A stretch of DNA of 64,000 nt from NCBI GenBank assembly GCA_032622095.1, contig CP136069.1, forward strand, positions 188,467,122 through 188,531,121, in the 5' to 3' direction. Made by a program: the position numbers and the translations under genes. A model generated the notes under the pieces. It searched no databases and was not told where the DNA came from. It saw only the letters and a list, made by a program, of their open reading frames with translations. How positions within the stretch are numbered: position 1 is the first letter of the stretch; the number at the start of each line of letters is the position of its first letter. Shown piece after piece: positions 32,856 through 45,200 of this stretch. The stretch comes from Siphonodentalium dalli. Its lineage: Eukaryota > Mollusca > Scaphopoda > Gadilida > Siphonodentaliidae.

Positions 32856-34394
32856 TACACCATACAATCAACTTCATTCATACCGATTCACCACACACCT
32901 GCCCATGACCTCTCCCTGTATACCTATACATATCACTATGGACAACACATCCATAGCCATATAGTCACTCATTGTATACGTATTCACATCATTCATGACA
33001 TACACTAACTCCATGTATACATATTCACCTCACCTATGCTCATAGAGTAACTCCCTGGCTACCATCTTGGCATCCATCCTGTATCCAGAAGAGTCACATA
33101 TTATGGTTCATCTCAGTTCCGTCTCAAAGTTCTGCCCATTTCCTTCCAATAATAGGGTCAGAATCACAAAAGAAGTTCTCCGCAAAATTCCATAATTTAA
33201 AATGAATTTGTCATGTCCTATACGGAACTGGTACAGCCATAATGGAACATTTAATTGTCAGTTAATTAACTAACACGTATAATAACCAAATGGGTCACAA
33301 TTTGCTACATTTTCTGATAACGCAGAGAATAATGTTATATATATAATGTTATAATGATATATGTAAAAGAATAACTTATTACCAATTTGGTTGCCATTTT
33401 GGAAGCCATCTTGAGCAATTTGGTCTATAAACACCGTAGTGTGACACATTTAAGATAGACCAATACAATACACACCTTTCAATTCAAAGATAGTTACAAT
33501 ATTACTAGAAAAAATTGTCCAAACCCGAAAAGTTAATTTTTGCCGATATTTATGTCAAGTTTTTGTGAGAAAAGTCCAATATTTTGGTGATGTCAGTGAT
33601 GACAACAGTAACAATCAACCATGGTGCAGCAGACATGTTAGTATTCAGTGTATAGAAGGCATAATAGCCAGTTTTGTACATCAACCACAACTTGTAAGCG
33701 ATTGCAGGACACCCTAGGGCAATATTTACAATTTTCCATATTTTGGCGGCCATTTATTTGAGCCAAAGTAAGAATTTTGGTTTCACTTAGTTGGAATATT
33801 CATAGGTAATAGTATGCCTCACTTAATTGCAACCTTATGTTCATTTCTTTTTGAAATATGACTAGAATCCCAGTTGTGATTTTTTGTGAAATTTTATACC
33901 GCGTTCTGTAAAATCGAGTTTTTGAGGGATCACAAGTGGATAGGACCCCAATAATTCCATATTTAATTGCTCCAATGGTCGTTAATATATAAAATACAAA
34001 ATAAAGTCATTTTACTCAACCAGTTCCAAACAGCATGAACTGATCTAGAAGATATTTGTGAAAAAATGTCATAATTTCAACTTCCGGTGGCCATTTTGGT
34101 GGCCATCTTGGGTGGTGAGTTTCAATTTTGGCCCAAAATAGTGTCATTATGTCTTAGCTTCATGAAAATATATACATTTTACTAGATTAGTCATGTGAAT
34201 TTGCAACAAATTCCAAGTAACTGCTTTTACGTCTGGGAAAAATGGGGGGGGGTATACTTTTTAGGGCGCTCACGGCTGACAGATGGCCAGCCGATAAAAT
34301 CTTGATGTCGGATACCTGAATTTACAAAATCCGCAGAGAAAAAAACTTTATACGCCAAAACACGCATCCGTGACCTGGCGGCCGGACTATGACT

Positions 34395-35418
34395 ATATGG
34401 TCATGGGTCATGTTTAGGAGTATACCCAGTTTGTCTCCATTGTGACTCATGGCTGTATGGCTGTATTGGGTCACTATATTGTTATGTATGTGGTGTTTGT
34501 GTATAAATGGAATGACTGTGTGATAATGGGTCACTGGCTATCGCTTTCCACGTTTAATGTTTCCCCCATGTACATAAACACCATCAAGATGGAGAACTCT
34601 TGAACTCTCTATTGATTAACATATCCTTAAGTTATTGCGGAAAGCGATAGCCACCCAATGTACACATTTACAACCCAACCAGTACCACAGTCACTCCATA
34701 TGTACATAAACACCACACAAATGATAATCATTGATAGTCGCCCACTTTATACACGTACACCTGACCATATAGCCATACTTGGTTATACCCGTACATACCA
34801 CAAATGACGATACAGCCACGATTCACCAAAATTTGAACACCAGGTATACTCCTTTTCCTGGCACATGACCATATAGTCACTCTATGTATACATATTCACC
34901 ACATTCACGATCATACATTCACTCAGTGTTTTCATATTCATCTGACCATATGGACCATATAGCCACTACATGTATACCTATTCGCCATACCCATGATCAT
35001 AGGGTTAATCCGGGTATACATATAGACCTCACCAATGGTGAGCCCTTCCATATATACCAGTACCCACACACACGACGACTTATACCTTCCATAATTGCAT
35101 ATACACCTCACACATGACAATTCAGCAACTCACTGTACATGTATACCGTACTCATAAACGCCGCTCCAATGATCAGTTAAAATTTTGACCAAAGTTGCCA
35201 CGTCCCTGTCCGTGTTCAATATTCGAAATACACGGGTTGAAATGACAACGAACGCTAAAACACAGTCGCCAAGCCCGAGCAACAATTAATCAACACATAT
35301 TTGCCTGTCACAATGCTTCGGCGTTGACCGTGACGTATAGCGGACATGAGTTTTGCTCACACGAACTAATACCGTGCATTTCTATATCAACCCGTTTACA
35401 CTAGTCTGCGTGTAGATC
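34395..35418. repeat. Degenerate ~52-bp repeats, right part
   Basis: From about 34860 to 35150 at least five loose units share GACCATATAG(T/C)CACT, ATGTATAC(A/C)TATTC(A/G)CC. GGAAAGCGATAGCCAC at 34650 is the complement of GTGGCTATCGCTTTCC-like text at 34533-34550, a short inverted repeat. 35160-35418 is unique and shows no gene. Confidence 0.5.
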
Positions 35419-35451
35419 TGTGTACAGTTCTATAGCAATGTAAATGCACCC
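35419..35451 (-). repeat. Right terminal inverted repeat of composite element
   Basis: Complement of 21123-21155 with about four mismatches; ends TGTAAATGCACCC followed by TTAA (35452-35455). Confidence 0.75.
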
Positions 35452-36044
35452 TTAAGCCACGCCTTTAGACACATCATTGTCCTCATACCATGGGGATGAA
35501 TTTGTATAAGTTTCGTGGCAATCGGCGACTAAACCAATTCTTATCAGATTTAGTACCGACCCACTGCCCCCCCCCCCCCAAATCTCTCATCCCAACGACA
35601 CCAATTTGGCGTCTTTAAATCACACAATAATATTCCTTGTATCCTGGAGAAGATCTCAGAAGAATGTGCATCAATTTGGTGGAATTCGGCGCTAAAATTA
35701 TTTTGATCAATTTTGGTGCCCCTCTCCCCTTCCGGGCATCCCTGACGCGAACGGCGCGATTTTGACATATTTAAACCACACCATTAGATTCCTCATATTA
35801 TGGGGATGATTATATCTAAGTTTGGTGGCAATCGGCGACAATTTTTGTTCTGCCCCTCCCCCTTTTCTGCCCCTGGCAATAACGGCGTCACTTTAGAAAA
35901 TTCTAACCCTCGCCATTATCTTTCTCGTAAAAAGTTACCCCTATTAGACCCCTTCTGTGCCATCTAGGTGGTCCCCTGTGAATTTCTATAGAGCACAGAC
36001 AGACAGACAGACATACATTCGCAAATATAGATATAGATTATCGG
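35452..36044. repeat. TTAA duplication and tandem repeat field, right part
   Basis: Begins with the right TTAA, then resumes the 19-21 kb repeat family (ATGGGGATGA, GTGGCAATCGGCGACTAA, a C-run at 35567-35579, GTAAAAAGTTACCCCT). It ends with CACAGACAGACAGACAGACA and CATTCGCAAATATAGATATA, a retroposon-like tail also seen near 20390. Confidence 0.65.
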
Positions 36045-36599
36045 AGCATTTCAAGATGGATTATCTCTTTATATAATTATTTTTGAAATACTTTCGTGGG
36101 TAGACAATAATAAATATGAATTGAAGACACATGTCCGGAAACGCTTGTATCAATTAATATTTATTTATTTCTAATATGTTATTATAATATGAGATGATTA
36201 AGTGGGACATTTACTGTTCTATTTTTAGAACGGACTATTCAGGCGATACCATATAGCGATATAGTTCATTAGGGTGTTCCCATAGCTATGCTCCGAACGT
36301 CAAATGTTCACATTGATTGTTTGTATTGTGTTATTACATAGTTATAAGCGATAATGAATTATGAATCGTATAAACGTTTATTTGTGACAAAATTACACCA
36401 TAGAAATTGCTGGTCTCTGTTAACAGTGACCACTATTGTTCGTTAGCTAAACAACCACACGTTTTAGACCCGCAAATATTCGAAATATAATGAATATTAA
36501 TCGATAGAAGCATTTCCGGACAGGGGTCTTCGATTCATGTCTAACGTTTTATACCCGGTAACTATATATAACACATGTTTACAAAGAGATAGAGCCCCT
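36045..36599. repeat. Segment paralogous to 52.5-52.9 and 56.3-56.5 kb
   Basis: 36048-36420 matches 52519-52870 (GATGGATTATCTCTT, TTATAATATGAGATGATTAA-like text). 36420-36560 matches 56335-56480 (GTTCGTTAGCTAAACAACCA, TCGATAGAAGCATTTCCGGA). Here they are contiguous; in the other locus 3.46 kb with two EB exons lies between them. No gene. Confidence 0.7.
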
Positions 36600-37360
36600 T
36601 TGACATAATTATCCCGCATGATAATTGAACATGCAATTAACAAACAAGTATACAATTGATAATATTTAATTTTAAAATTCGCCCAGTCATGGTCGCAATC
36701 AACAAAAAAATATCTAAACTAAGGTAATATATAAATATTGCAGCAAAGAGTTTAAAGGTACACAATCCGACTTAACACCCATAAATTACGATTTCTTCGG
36801 CTTCGGCGGTAAAAACAATATTAGATTTGAGTTGACCCATCCATCAAAGCCCAGATTTATCAGATTTCAAGTTTTGAAATCTGTTATATTTCACCACCTC
36901 GAATATTTGGCGGCCTGGCAAATATTCGACGAATCCCGACCGACATACTCTCGATGCCAAATTGCGTTGAATAAAATGTCGATATATAACACTTTTGGGG
37001 CAATTTTATACTATAGTTGACAGTGATTACCATTATTGTTTGGCATGGCAATTAATCGATTATGATAACTATAAAGCGGCATTTCAAGAAATGTTGTTGT
37101 TGGAATCAGATGATATGGGGAACATCGAATCGGATTGTGTACCTTTAGTTACCAGTATTTGTCCCGATAATCCGGATAGCTTTATATACAAAATGACAAT
37201 TAAAACCAGTTTACACCACAATACAACACAATAATACAACTAGTACGTGTACAACCCTCTCTCTCTCTCTCCCTTTTTTCGCTCACTCCTCTATCCTTTG
37301 CATCTTATGCAGAAAAGCCCCAAATAAAACATATAGTAAAACGTACGACAGTTAGAAAAC

Positions 37361-37685
37361 TAAAGATAACACAGACAAATACTGTATACATATAAGGTGC
37401 CACTTGTCTATACTGTATACATATAAGGTGCCACTAAATATAATACAGACAAAAATACTGTATACATATAAGGTGCCACTAAATATAACACAGACAAATA
37501 CTGTATACATATAAGGTGCCACTAAATATAACACAGACAAATACTGTATACATATAAGGTGCCACTAAATATAACACAGACAAATACTGTATACATATAA
37601 GGTGCCACTTGTCTATTCTGTATACATATAAGGAGCCACTAAAGATAATACAGACAAATACTGTATACATATAAGGTGCCACTAA
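37361..37685. repeat. 43-bp minisatellite
   Basis: About eight copies of a unit containing ACTGTATACATATAAGGTGC then CACTAAATATAACACAGACA. Two copies are shortened to CACTTGTCTAT(A/T)CTG. Absent from the left duplication copy. Minus-strand open frames with YMYTVFVC repeats are artefacts of it. Confidence 0.9.
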
Positions 37686-39512
37686 TCTTGTCTATAAGGC
37701 TGCTAAAAATATTGTCCGCTGACTGTATCTATAGTATACATGTTGTGTTCACTTTGAAACCCACGTATGGGTAATGATCAGTTTTATTTTGGGAAATAAA
37801 TATCATTTAAAAACTTTGAGTGTGTCATTTCATTGAAGAGAGGAATTTGCTATCTCGCTTTTACGTCGATGGTTCCGTGTCCTTCAAGGTCTGCCTCGAC
37901 CGCCCCTTGTCCTCCACATTCTTCTGCCTCTATTTCGATTGTTAGCTAAACGAAAAATGAAATAAAATACACGGTTATAAGACATCGGGGAAACACGAAA
38001 CGCGGTCGAATGGCTTCATATATCATAAAAATAAACCGCATGTTTGGTTATCATTGATGGTTTAATATCATTTCAGCCTCTGGACCATATCACGATATTA
38101 GACAGGTTCAGCCACGCCTATATGCGTGCAACTTGCAACGTGAATGTATTATTCCGCGCCCCGCGTGCATTATGTTTCGCTGTTTCTTGGTATACAGTGG
38201 GCGCATGGGCGTTTTATTTATAGAAATAAGAATTTTTGGGACGGATTAGAAGTCGAACTGCGACCCGGAGGCCGAGTCCGGTAAAATGTGTAGTTGTGAA
38301 TTCTGGTGAGATGCACGAGAAACCTTCAGTGATAAGCGGTATATAGTTGTTGTAATAATTTGAAGGATTAGTTGTTTTAACGGAATTATGAGTTGGTCAT
38401 TAGTGAAACCAATATATTTTATATTCTATAATTACAATCATGGGTATATATAATATATGATCTTGAGCGTGTTACCATTTGTGACATTGGTTTTCTTGTT
38501 ATTATTGTATTGCTATACAATAGGTAGGCGGGAAAGGTCGTGTGATTTTACGGCGCCAAAGCTACACGTTTTGAGATATCGGCCCAACTTGTAGAAGAAT
38601 GTGTAAACAATAATAAGGTGGGAGAGATAAGCAGTCCACAGAGCGACTGCCATCGACATGCTTAACTGCATGGATTCAATCAAAACATAATCTTTCCGCG
38701 CAAGCACATTGCCTGCATATATAGTGTCTCTGACTTAACCTGGCTAATATTGTTAGTTTTACTGCATGGTGGAAGAAAGACCGCGCAGACTATAAATTTA
38801 ATTGCACCAGAGAATCAATGTAAGTAGAAAACATGAATTAACCTGAAAACTGACATGATTGCTTAGTTACAGGAATACGACCTGTCACTATCTCGCGGCA
38901 ATATTGGATCCACCAGTCCGGTTCCATGGTTTTAGTGCTATTGGTCAATGTTCTGGAGTAGCATTTCCATATATGGAAGAATCTCTGAAACCACGGAACG
39001 GAGCTGGATGAATTCAATACGACCGACTCAGTTATCTCGCTTATATCATGTTACTTTCCCAGTGCTCGGCTCATAAATCCGCGATTATTTGGAATGTAAC
39101 AAGCTTCGCTACCTCTGGACGTCTGCTGAATGTCGTCTGCACTCCATTTCAAATATGACGCTCCCCATGGGAGTGTTCGGATCTTTCTAACACAATGTAC
39201 CGTATATAGCATCGAAACTAATGCTTTATAAACAGTTGGACAAATCTTTCATATTTCGGAAAGATATCGTACGAAGTGATCTGAGCGATCTAGAAATTCT
39301 AGGTGATAGAAAGCTCATGACTATATATAGAAAACACAGGATCTTCTTTTCTCTCTGATTGTGCTCCGCGGAACATAGATATACATGTAGAGCCGTGTTC
39401 GAACTGATTTTTCATTAGACGAGTGTTGTCATTAATATATACACTGCAGCCACACCTTGAATATTTCGACACTACATATCGCAACATCATATTTAAAATA
39501 GTATGTGCTTAC

Positions 39513-39665
39513 CACGATCAAGCATACAAAATTTCCATGACATTGTGCCGAATGAAATTTCGCGGAATCCTTGCGCGCATGCGCAGACCCCAGACGAATT
39601 GCACTCTGAATTCCTACCGCAAGGGTCGCCTCCGGTCACGCAGGCGTTTCCAAGTGGAATATTAC
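39513..39665 (-). CDS. EB-module exon (153 bp, minus strand)
   Basis: Acceptor TTTTCTTGAAG| and donor G|GTAAGC bound 51 codons in phase 1-1. Six cysteines: ACVTGGDPCG, SECNSSGVCAC, KFC. It is the inverted paralogue of 6269-6421; changes between the two copies spare every cysteine and both splice signals. On this strand it lies about 250 bp downstream of the exon at 39912-40043 in compatible phase, so it is probably the next exon of the same modular extracellular protein gene. No later exon was recognised to the left. Confidence 0.65.
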
Positions 39666-39897
39666 CTTCAAGAAAACAAGTATGAGATTTACAAGCATGC
39701 CCTGTTTAAATTTAAGAAAGTACGTTTGATGGTGCGTTCATATTACACAAATTGTTTAAAATAAGTTTCTATATTATTCATTTAAAGTTGTTATAATAAA
39801 AATCATTAAACTATCAACCAGTATAATGCTACACGTGTACGTTATAAGTGACAAGCTGACAGTTATTTTCAACCCTTCTCTCGCTATATATATATAT

Positions 39898-40590
39898 CAA
39901 CATGTACTTACCACCACCGGGGACACAAAAGGTCCTCGTGCCATAAACTATTTCTCCGAAGCCCTCTCTACATGCACATACTCCAACTGAGTTGCACTCT
40001 GCACCTCTGGGACAACGTATACTGGTGGTTGAACAAGCGCCTCCTAGCGAGAGAGTAGCTTCAATGAAACAATAGAGATGTTATCCAACAGGACGTTAAC
40101 GTTGCCAAATCTGCTTTAGTTATGCCCCTTATAGAAATCGCATCGAAAATACAATGTAGGCCACACTATCGTATTCGATGCAATGAAAGTGTGAAGTCTG
40201 TATAACGGTTATATTGGATCAATTTGGATGTATCGTACCTATGGTGCCAACATCGAAGATCCGACAGACTTTGCCGAATCTCCGATTAATTTGGAATTAC
40301 ATCCGTACGTGTTGGTTACAGACGGTCGAACCTCGCACCGAATACAGTACACGCAAGGTTTTCACATTCGGCTTTCCGTAAATTGGGTTTGGAAATCCTC
40401 GTTAACAAAGAGAAATACCAATCGCATCTTCTCGGATTATCGTTCTTGGCAGACATAAATATTTGCGTACGGAAAACACCGACGTCGGCCGACAATCTCT
40501 ACCAGAGCGCACCAGTCATACTTCTTTTCTGACTGTAACCGGCTGGGTACTAGTCCGTGTTTCTATATTCAGCATAGGATTTTCCAGCAA
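39898..40590 (-). repeat. Exon duplicon, copy 1
   Basis: About 690 bp almost identical to 53279-53980 and 55351-56050: one EB exon plus flanking intron (with GATTTTCCAGCAAAA at the edge). In copies 2 and 3 the match continues into ATGGCGAAACCAGATCGC; here it is cut by the satellite. Confidence 0.85.
39912..40043 (-). CDS. EB-module exon, duplicon copy 1
   Basis: 132-bp exon (44 codons, phase 1-1) between acceptor CTCTCGCTAG| and donor G|GTAAGT. Six cysteines read GACSTTSIRC, RGAECNSVGVCAC and TRTFCVPGG. It is the same module as at 53293-53424 and 55370-55501, differing by a few residues (EIVYGTR here, ETVRGTR there). EB modules of this spacing occur in tandem in invertebrate secreted or receptor-like proteins, sometimes annotated in bivalves as prion-like Q/N-rich-domain-bearing protein 25 or MEGF-like. 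The function of this gene is unknown. Confidence 0.68.
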
Positions 40591-41076
40591 AACAAGATTC
40601 GATTAAACATTCACGGTAACCCACAAGCTTCGATTAAACATTCACGGTAACCCACAAGCTTCGACTAAACATTCACGGTAACCCACAAGCTTCGATTAAA
40701 CATTCACGGTGACCCACAAGCTTCGATTAAACATTCACGGTGACCCATGAGCTTCGATTAAACATACACGGTGACCCACAAGCTTCTATTAAACATTCAC
40801 GGTGACCCACAAGCTTCGATTAAACATTCACGGTGACCCACAAGCTTCGATTAAACATTCACGGTGACCCACAAGCTTCGATTAAACATTCACGGTAACC
40901 CACAAGCTTCGATTAAACATTCACGGTAACCCACAAGCTTCGATTAAACATTCACGGTGACCCACAAGCTTCGATTAAACACACACGGTGACCCACAAGC
41001 TTCGATTAAACATTCACGGTGACCCACAAGCTTCGATTAAACATTCACGGTGACCCACAAGCTTCGATTAAACATT

Positions 41077-44000
41077 CACTGTAACCCACAAGCTTCGATT
41101 AAACATTCACAGTGACCCAAGAGCTTTGATTAAACATTCACGGTGACCCACAAGCTTCGATTAAATATTCACGGTGATCCACAAGCTTCGATTAAACATT
41201 CACGGTGACCCACAAGCTTCGATTAAACATTCACGGTGACCCACAATCTTCGATTAAACATACACCGTGACCCACAAGCTTCGATTAAACATTCACGGTG
41301 ACCCACGAGCTTCGATTAAACATACACGGTGACCCACAAGCTTCGATTAAACATTCACGGTGACCCACGAGCTTCGATTAAACATACACGGTGACCCACG
41401 AGCTTCGATTAAACATACACGGTGACCCACGAGCTTCGATTAAACATACACGGTGACCCACAAGCTTCGATTAAACATTCACGGTGACCCACAAGCTTCG
41501 ATTAAACATTCACGGTGACCCACAAGCTTCGATTAAACATTCACGGTGACCCATAAGCTTCGATTAAACATTCACGGTGACCCACGAGCTTCGATAAAAC
41601 ATACACGGTGACCCACAAGCTTCTATTAAACATTCACGGTGACCCACACGCTTCGATTAAACATTCACGGTGACCCACAAGCTTCGATTAAACATTCACG
41701 GTAACCGCCCACAAGCTTCGATTAAACATTCAGTGTGACCCAAAAGCTTCGATTAAACATTCACGGTGACCCACAAGCTTCGATTAAACATCCACGGTAA
41801 CCCACAAGCTTCGATTAAACATTCACGGTGACCCACAAGCTTCGATTAAACATTCACGGTGACCCACAAGCTTCGATTAAACATTCACAGTGACCCACAA
41901 GATTCGATTAAACATTCACGGTGACCCACAAGCTTCGATTAAACATACACGGTGACCCACAAGCTTCGATTAAACATACACGGTGACCCACAAGCTTCGA
42001 TTAAACATTCACAGTGACCCACAAGCTTCGATTAAACATTCACGGTGACCCACAAGCTTCGACTAAACAATCACGGTGACCCACAAGCTTCGACTAAACA
42101 TTCACGGTGACCCACAAGCTTCGATTAAACATTCACGGTAACACACAAGCTTCGATTAAACATTCACGGTAACCCACAAGCTTCGACTAAACATTCACGG
42201 TAACCCACAAGCTTCGATTAAACATTCACGGTGACCCACAAGCTTCGATTAAACATTCACGGTGACCCACAATCTTCGATTAAACATTCACGGTAACCCA
42301 CAAGCTTCGATTAAACATTCACGGTGACCCACAAGCTTCGATTAAACATTCACGGTGACCCATGAGCTTCGATTAAACATACACGGTGACCCACAAGCTT
42401 CTATTAAACATTCACGGTGACCCACAAGCTTCGATTAAACATTCACGGTGACCCACAAGCTTCGATTAAACATTCACGGTGACCCACAAGCTTCGATTAA
42501 ACATTCACGGTAACCCACAAGCTTCGATTAAACATTCACGGTAACCCACAAGCTTCGATTAAACATTCACGGTGACCCACAAGCTTCGATTAAACACACA
42601 CGGTGACCCACAAGCTTCGATTAAACATTCACGGTGACCCATAAGCTTCGATTAAACATTCACGGTGACCCACAAGCTTCGATTAAACATTCACTGTAAC
42701 CCACAAGCTTCGATTAAACATTCACAGTGACCCAAGAGCTTTGATTAAACATTCACGGTGACCCACAAGCTTCGATTAAATATTCACGGTGATCCACAAG
42801 CTTCGATTAAACATTCACGGTGACCCACAAGCTTCGATTAAACATTCACGGTGACCCACAATCTTCGATTAAACATACACCGTGACCCACAAGCTTCGAT
42901 TAAACATTCACGGTGACCCACGAGATTCGATTAAACATACACGGTGACCCACAATCTTCGATTAAACATTCACGGTGACCCACAATCTTCGATTAAACAT
43001 TCACGGTAACCCACAAGCTTCGATTAAACATTCACGGTAACCCACAAGCTTCGATTAAACATTCACGGTGTCCCACGAGCTCCGATTAAACATTCAATGA
43101 CCCACAAGCTTCGATTAAACATTCACGGTGACCCACGAGCTTCGATTAAACATACACGGTGACCCACAAGCTTCGATTAAACATTCACGGTGACCCACGA
43201 GCTTCGATTAAACATACACGGTGACCCACGAGCTTCGATTAAACATACACGGTGACCCACGAGCTTCGATTAAACATACACGGTGACCCACAAGCTTCGA
43301 TTAAACATTCACGGTGACCCACAAGCTTCGATTAAACATTCACGGTGACCCACAAGCTTCGATTAAACATTCACGGTGACCCATAAGCTTCGATTAAACA
43401 TTCACGGTGACCCACGAGCTTCGATAAAACATACACGGTGACCCACAAGCTTCTATTAAACATTCACGGTGACCCACACGCTTCGATTAAACATTCACGG
43501 TGACCCACAAGCTTCGATTAAACATTCACGGTAACCGCCCACAAGCTTCGATTAAACATTCAGTGTGACCCAAAAGCTTCGATTAAACATTCACGGTGAC
43601 CCACAAGCTTCGATTAAACATCCACGGTAACCCACAAGCTTCGATTAAACATTCACGGTGACCCACAAGCTTCGATTAAACATTCACAGTGACCCACAAG
43701 ATTCGATTAAACATTCACGGTGACCCACAAGCTTCGATTAAACATTCACGGTGACCCACAAGCTTCGATTAAACATACACGGTGACCCACAAGCTTCGAT
43801 TAAACATTCACGGTGACCCACAAGCTTCGATTAAACATTCACAGTGACCCACAAGCTTCGATTAAACATTCACGGTGACCCACAAGCTTCGACTAAACAA
43901 TCACGGTGACCCACAAGCTTCGATTAAACATTCACGGTGACCCACAAGCTTCGATTAAACATTCACGGTAACACACAAGCTTCGACTAAACATTCACGGT

Positions 44001-45200
44001 AACCCACAAGCTTCGATTAAACATTCACGGTGACCCACAAGCTTCGATTAAACATTCACGGTGACCCACAATCTTCGATTAAACATTCACGGTGACCCAC
44101 AATCTTCGATTAAACATTCACGGTAACCCACAAGCTTCGATTAAACATTCACGGTGACCCACAAGCTTCGATTAAACATTCACGGTGACCCATGAGCTTC
44201 GATTAAACATACACGGTGACCCACAAGCTTCTATTAAACATTCACGGTGACCCACAAGCTTCGATTAAACATTCACGGTGACCCACAAGCTTCGATTAAA
44301 CATTCACGGTGACCCACAAGCTTCGATTAAACATTCACGGTAACCCACAAGCTTCGATTAAACATTCACGGTAACCCACAAGCTTCGATTAAACATTCAC
44401 GGTGACCCACAAGCTTCGATTAAACACACACGGTGACCCACAAGCTTCGATTAAACATTCACGGTGACCCATAAGCTTCGATTAAACATTCACGGTGACC
44501 CACAAGCTTCGATTAAACATTCACTGTAACCCACAAGCTTCGATTAAACATTCACAGTGACCCAAGAGCTTTGATTAAACATTCACGGTGACCCACAAGC
44601 TTCGATTAAATATTCACGGTGATCCACAAGCTTCGATTAAACATTCACGGTGACCCACAAGCTTCGATTAAACATTCACGGTGACCCACAATCTTCGATT
44701 AAACATACACCGTGACCCACAAGCTTCGATTAAACATTCACGGTGACCCACGAGATTCGATTAAACATACACGGTGACCCACAAGCTTCGATTAAACATT
44801 CACGGTGACCCACGAGCTTCGATTAAACATACACGGTGACCCACGAGCTTCGATTAAACATACACGGTGACCCACGAGCTTCGATTAAACATACACGGTG
44901 ACCCACAAGCTTCGATTAAACATTCACGGTGACCCACAAGCTTCGATTAAACATTCACGGTGACCCACAAGCTTCGATTAAACATTCACGGTGACCCATA
45001 AGCTTCGATTAAACATTCACGGTGACCCACGAGCTTCGATAAAACATACACGGTGACCCACAAGCTTCTATTAAACATTCACGGTGACCCACACGCTTCG
45101 ATTAAACATTCACGGTGACCCACAAGCTTCGATTAAACATTCACGGTAACCGCCCACAAGCTTCGATTAAACATTCACTGTGACCCAAAAGCTTCGATTA
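41077..45200 (+). repeat. 1.6-1.8-kb higher-order repeat in the satellite
   Basis: CACTGTAACCCACAAGC occurs at 41077, 42692 and 44522 (spacing 1,615 and 1,830 bp). GTAACCGCCCACAAGC occurs at 41701, 43531 and 45146 (1,830 and 1,615 bp). The two spacings differ by 215 bp (about seven monomers), implying block duplication followed by small gains or losses. Confidence 0.85.

Larger units (their letters stand above)
30421..34394. repeat. 4-kb internal palindrome (two ~1.6-1.9-kb arms)
   Basis: Arm 1 starts ATAGTCCGGTCGGC and arm 2 ends with its diverged complement GCGGCCGGACTAT. Paired text continues through CATCAAGATTTTATCGGCTG, ACCAAAATGGCCGCCGGAAG, the stretch around 31140-31300 and TAGCCAGGGAGTTACTCTAT. 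Arms differ by scattered substitutions and by one private MITE each. The centre is about 32360-32480. A C-run (30584-30598) corresponds to a shorter G-run near 34245. Open frames here are repeat translations, not genes. Confidence 0.85.
21123..35451 (+). mobile_element. 14.3-kb composite TTAA DNA transposon
   Basis: The left end (A)GGGTGCATTTACACTGATAT and the reverse complement of the right end, GGGTGCATTTACATTGCTAT, match over about 32 bp with three or four substitutions, continuing AGAACTGTA(T/C)ACAGAT. TTAA flanks each end. The flanks belong to one repeat family and rejoin cleanly, giving an empty-site reconstruction. Cargo: a possible short exon (21288-21320), a two-exon gene (22449-23668), inverted X-box modules, a gypsy insertion (24167-29789) and a large palindrome (30421-34394). 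Without the gypsy and two nested MITEs it would be about 8 kb. TTAA targets suggest a piggyBac- or Kolobok-like integration mode; I could not recognise a catalytic transposase domain. Confidence 0.7.
36600..39795 (-). repeat. Inverted segmental duplication, right copy
   Basis: Reverse-complement partner of 6145-10115. It lacks the Penelope element and the TTAA MITE. It carries private sequence at about 36906-37150, with partly repeated phrases, and the 43-bp minisatellite. Confidence 0.8.

Noticed and set aside
31597-33008. Many 60-204-codon frames rich in TAAERQVH, AVHLPFG-like repeats
   Set aside because: They fall inside the GC-rich MITEs and palindrome, on both strands and several frames at once; no domain.
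37352-37682. Minus-strand frames with repeated YMYTVFVC
   Set aside because: 43 bp is not a multiple of three, and the frames only read through the minisatellite.
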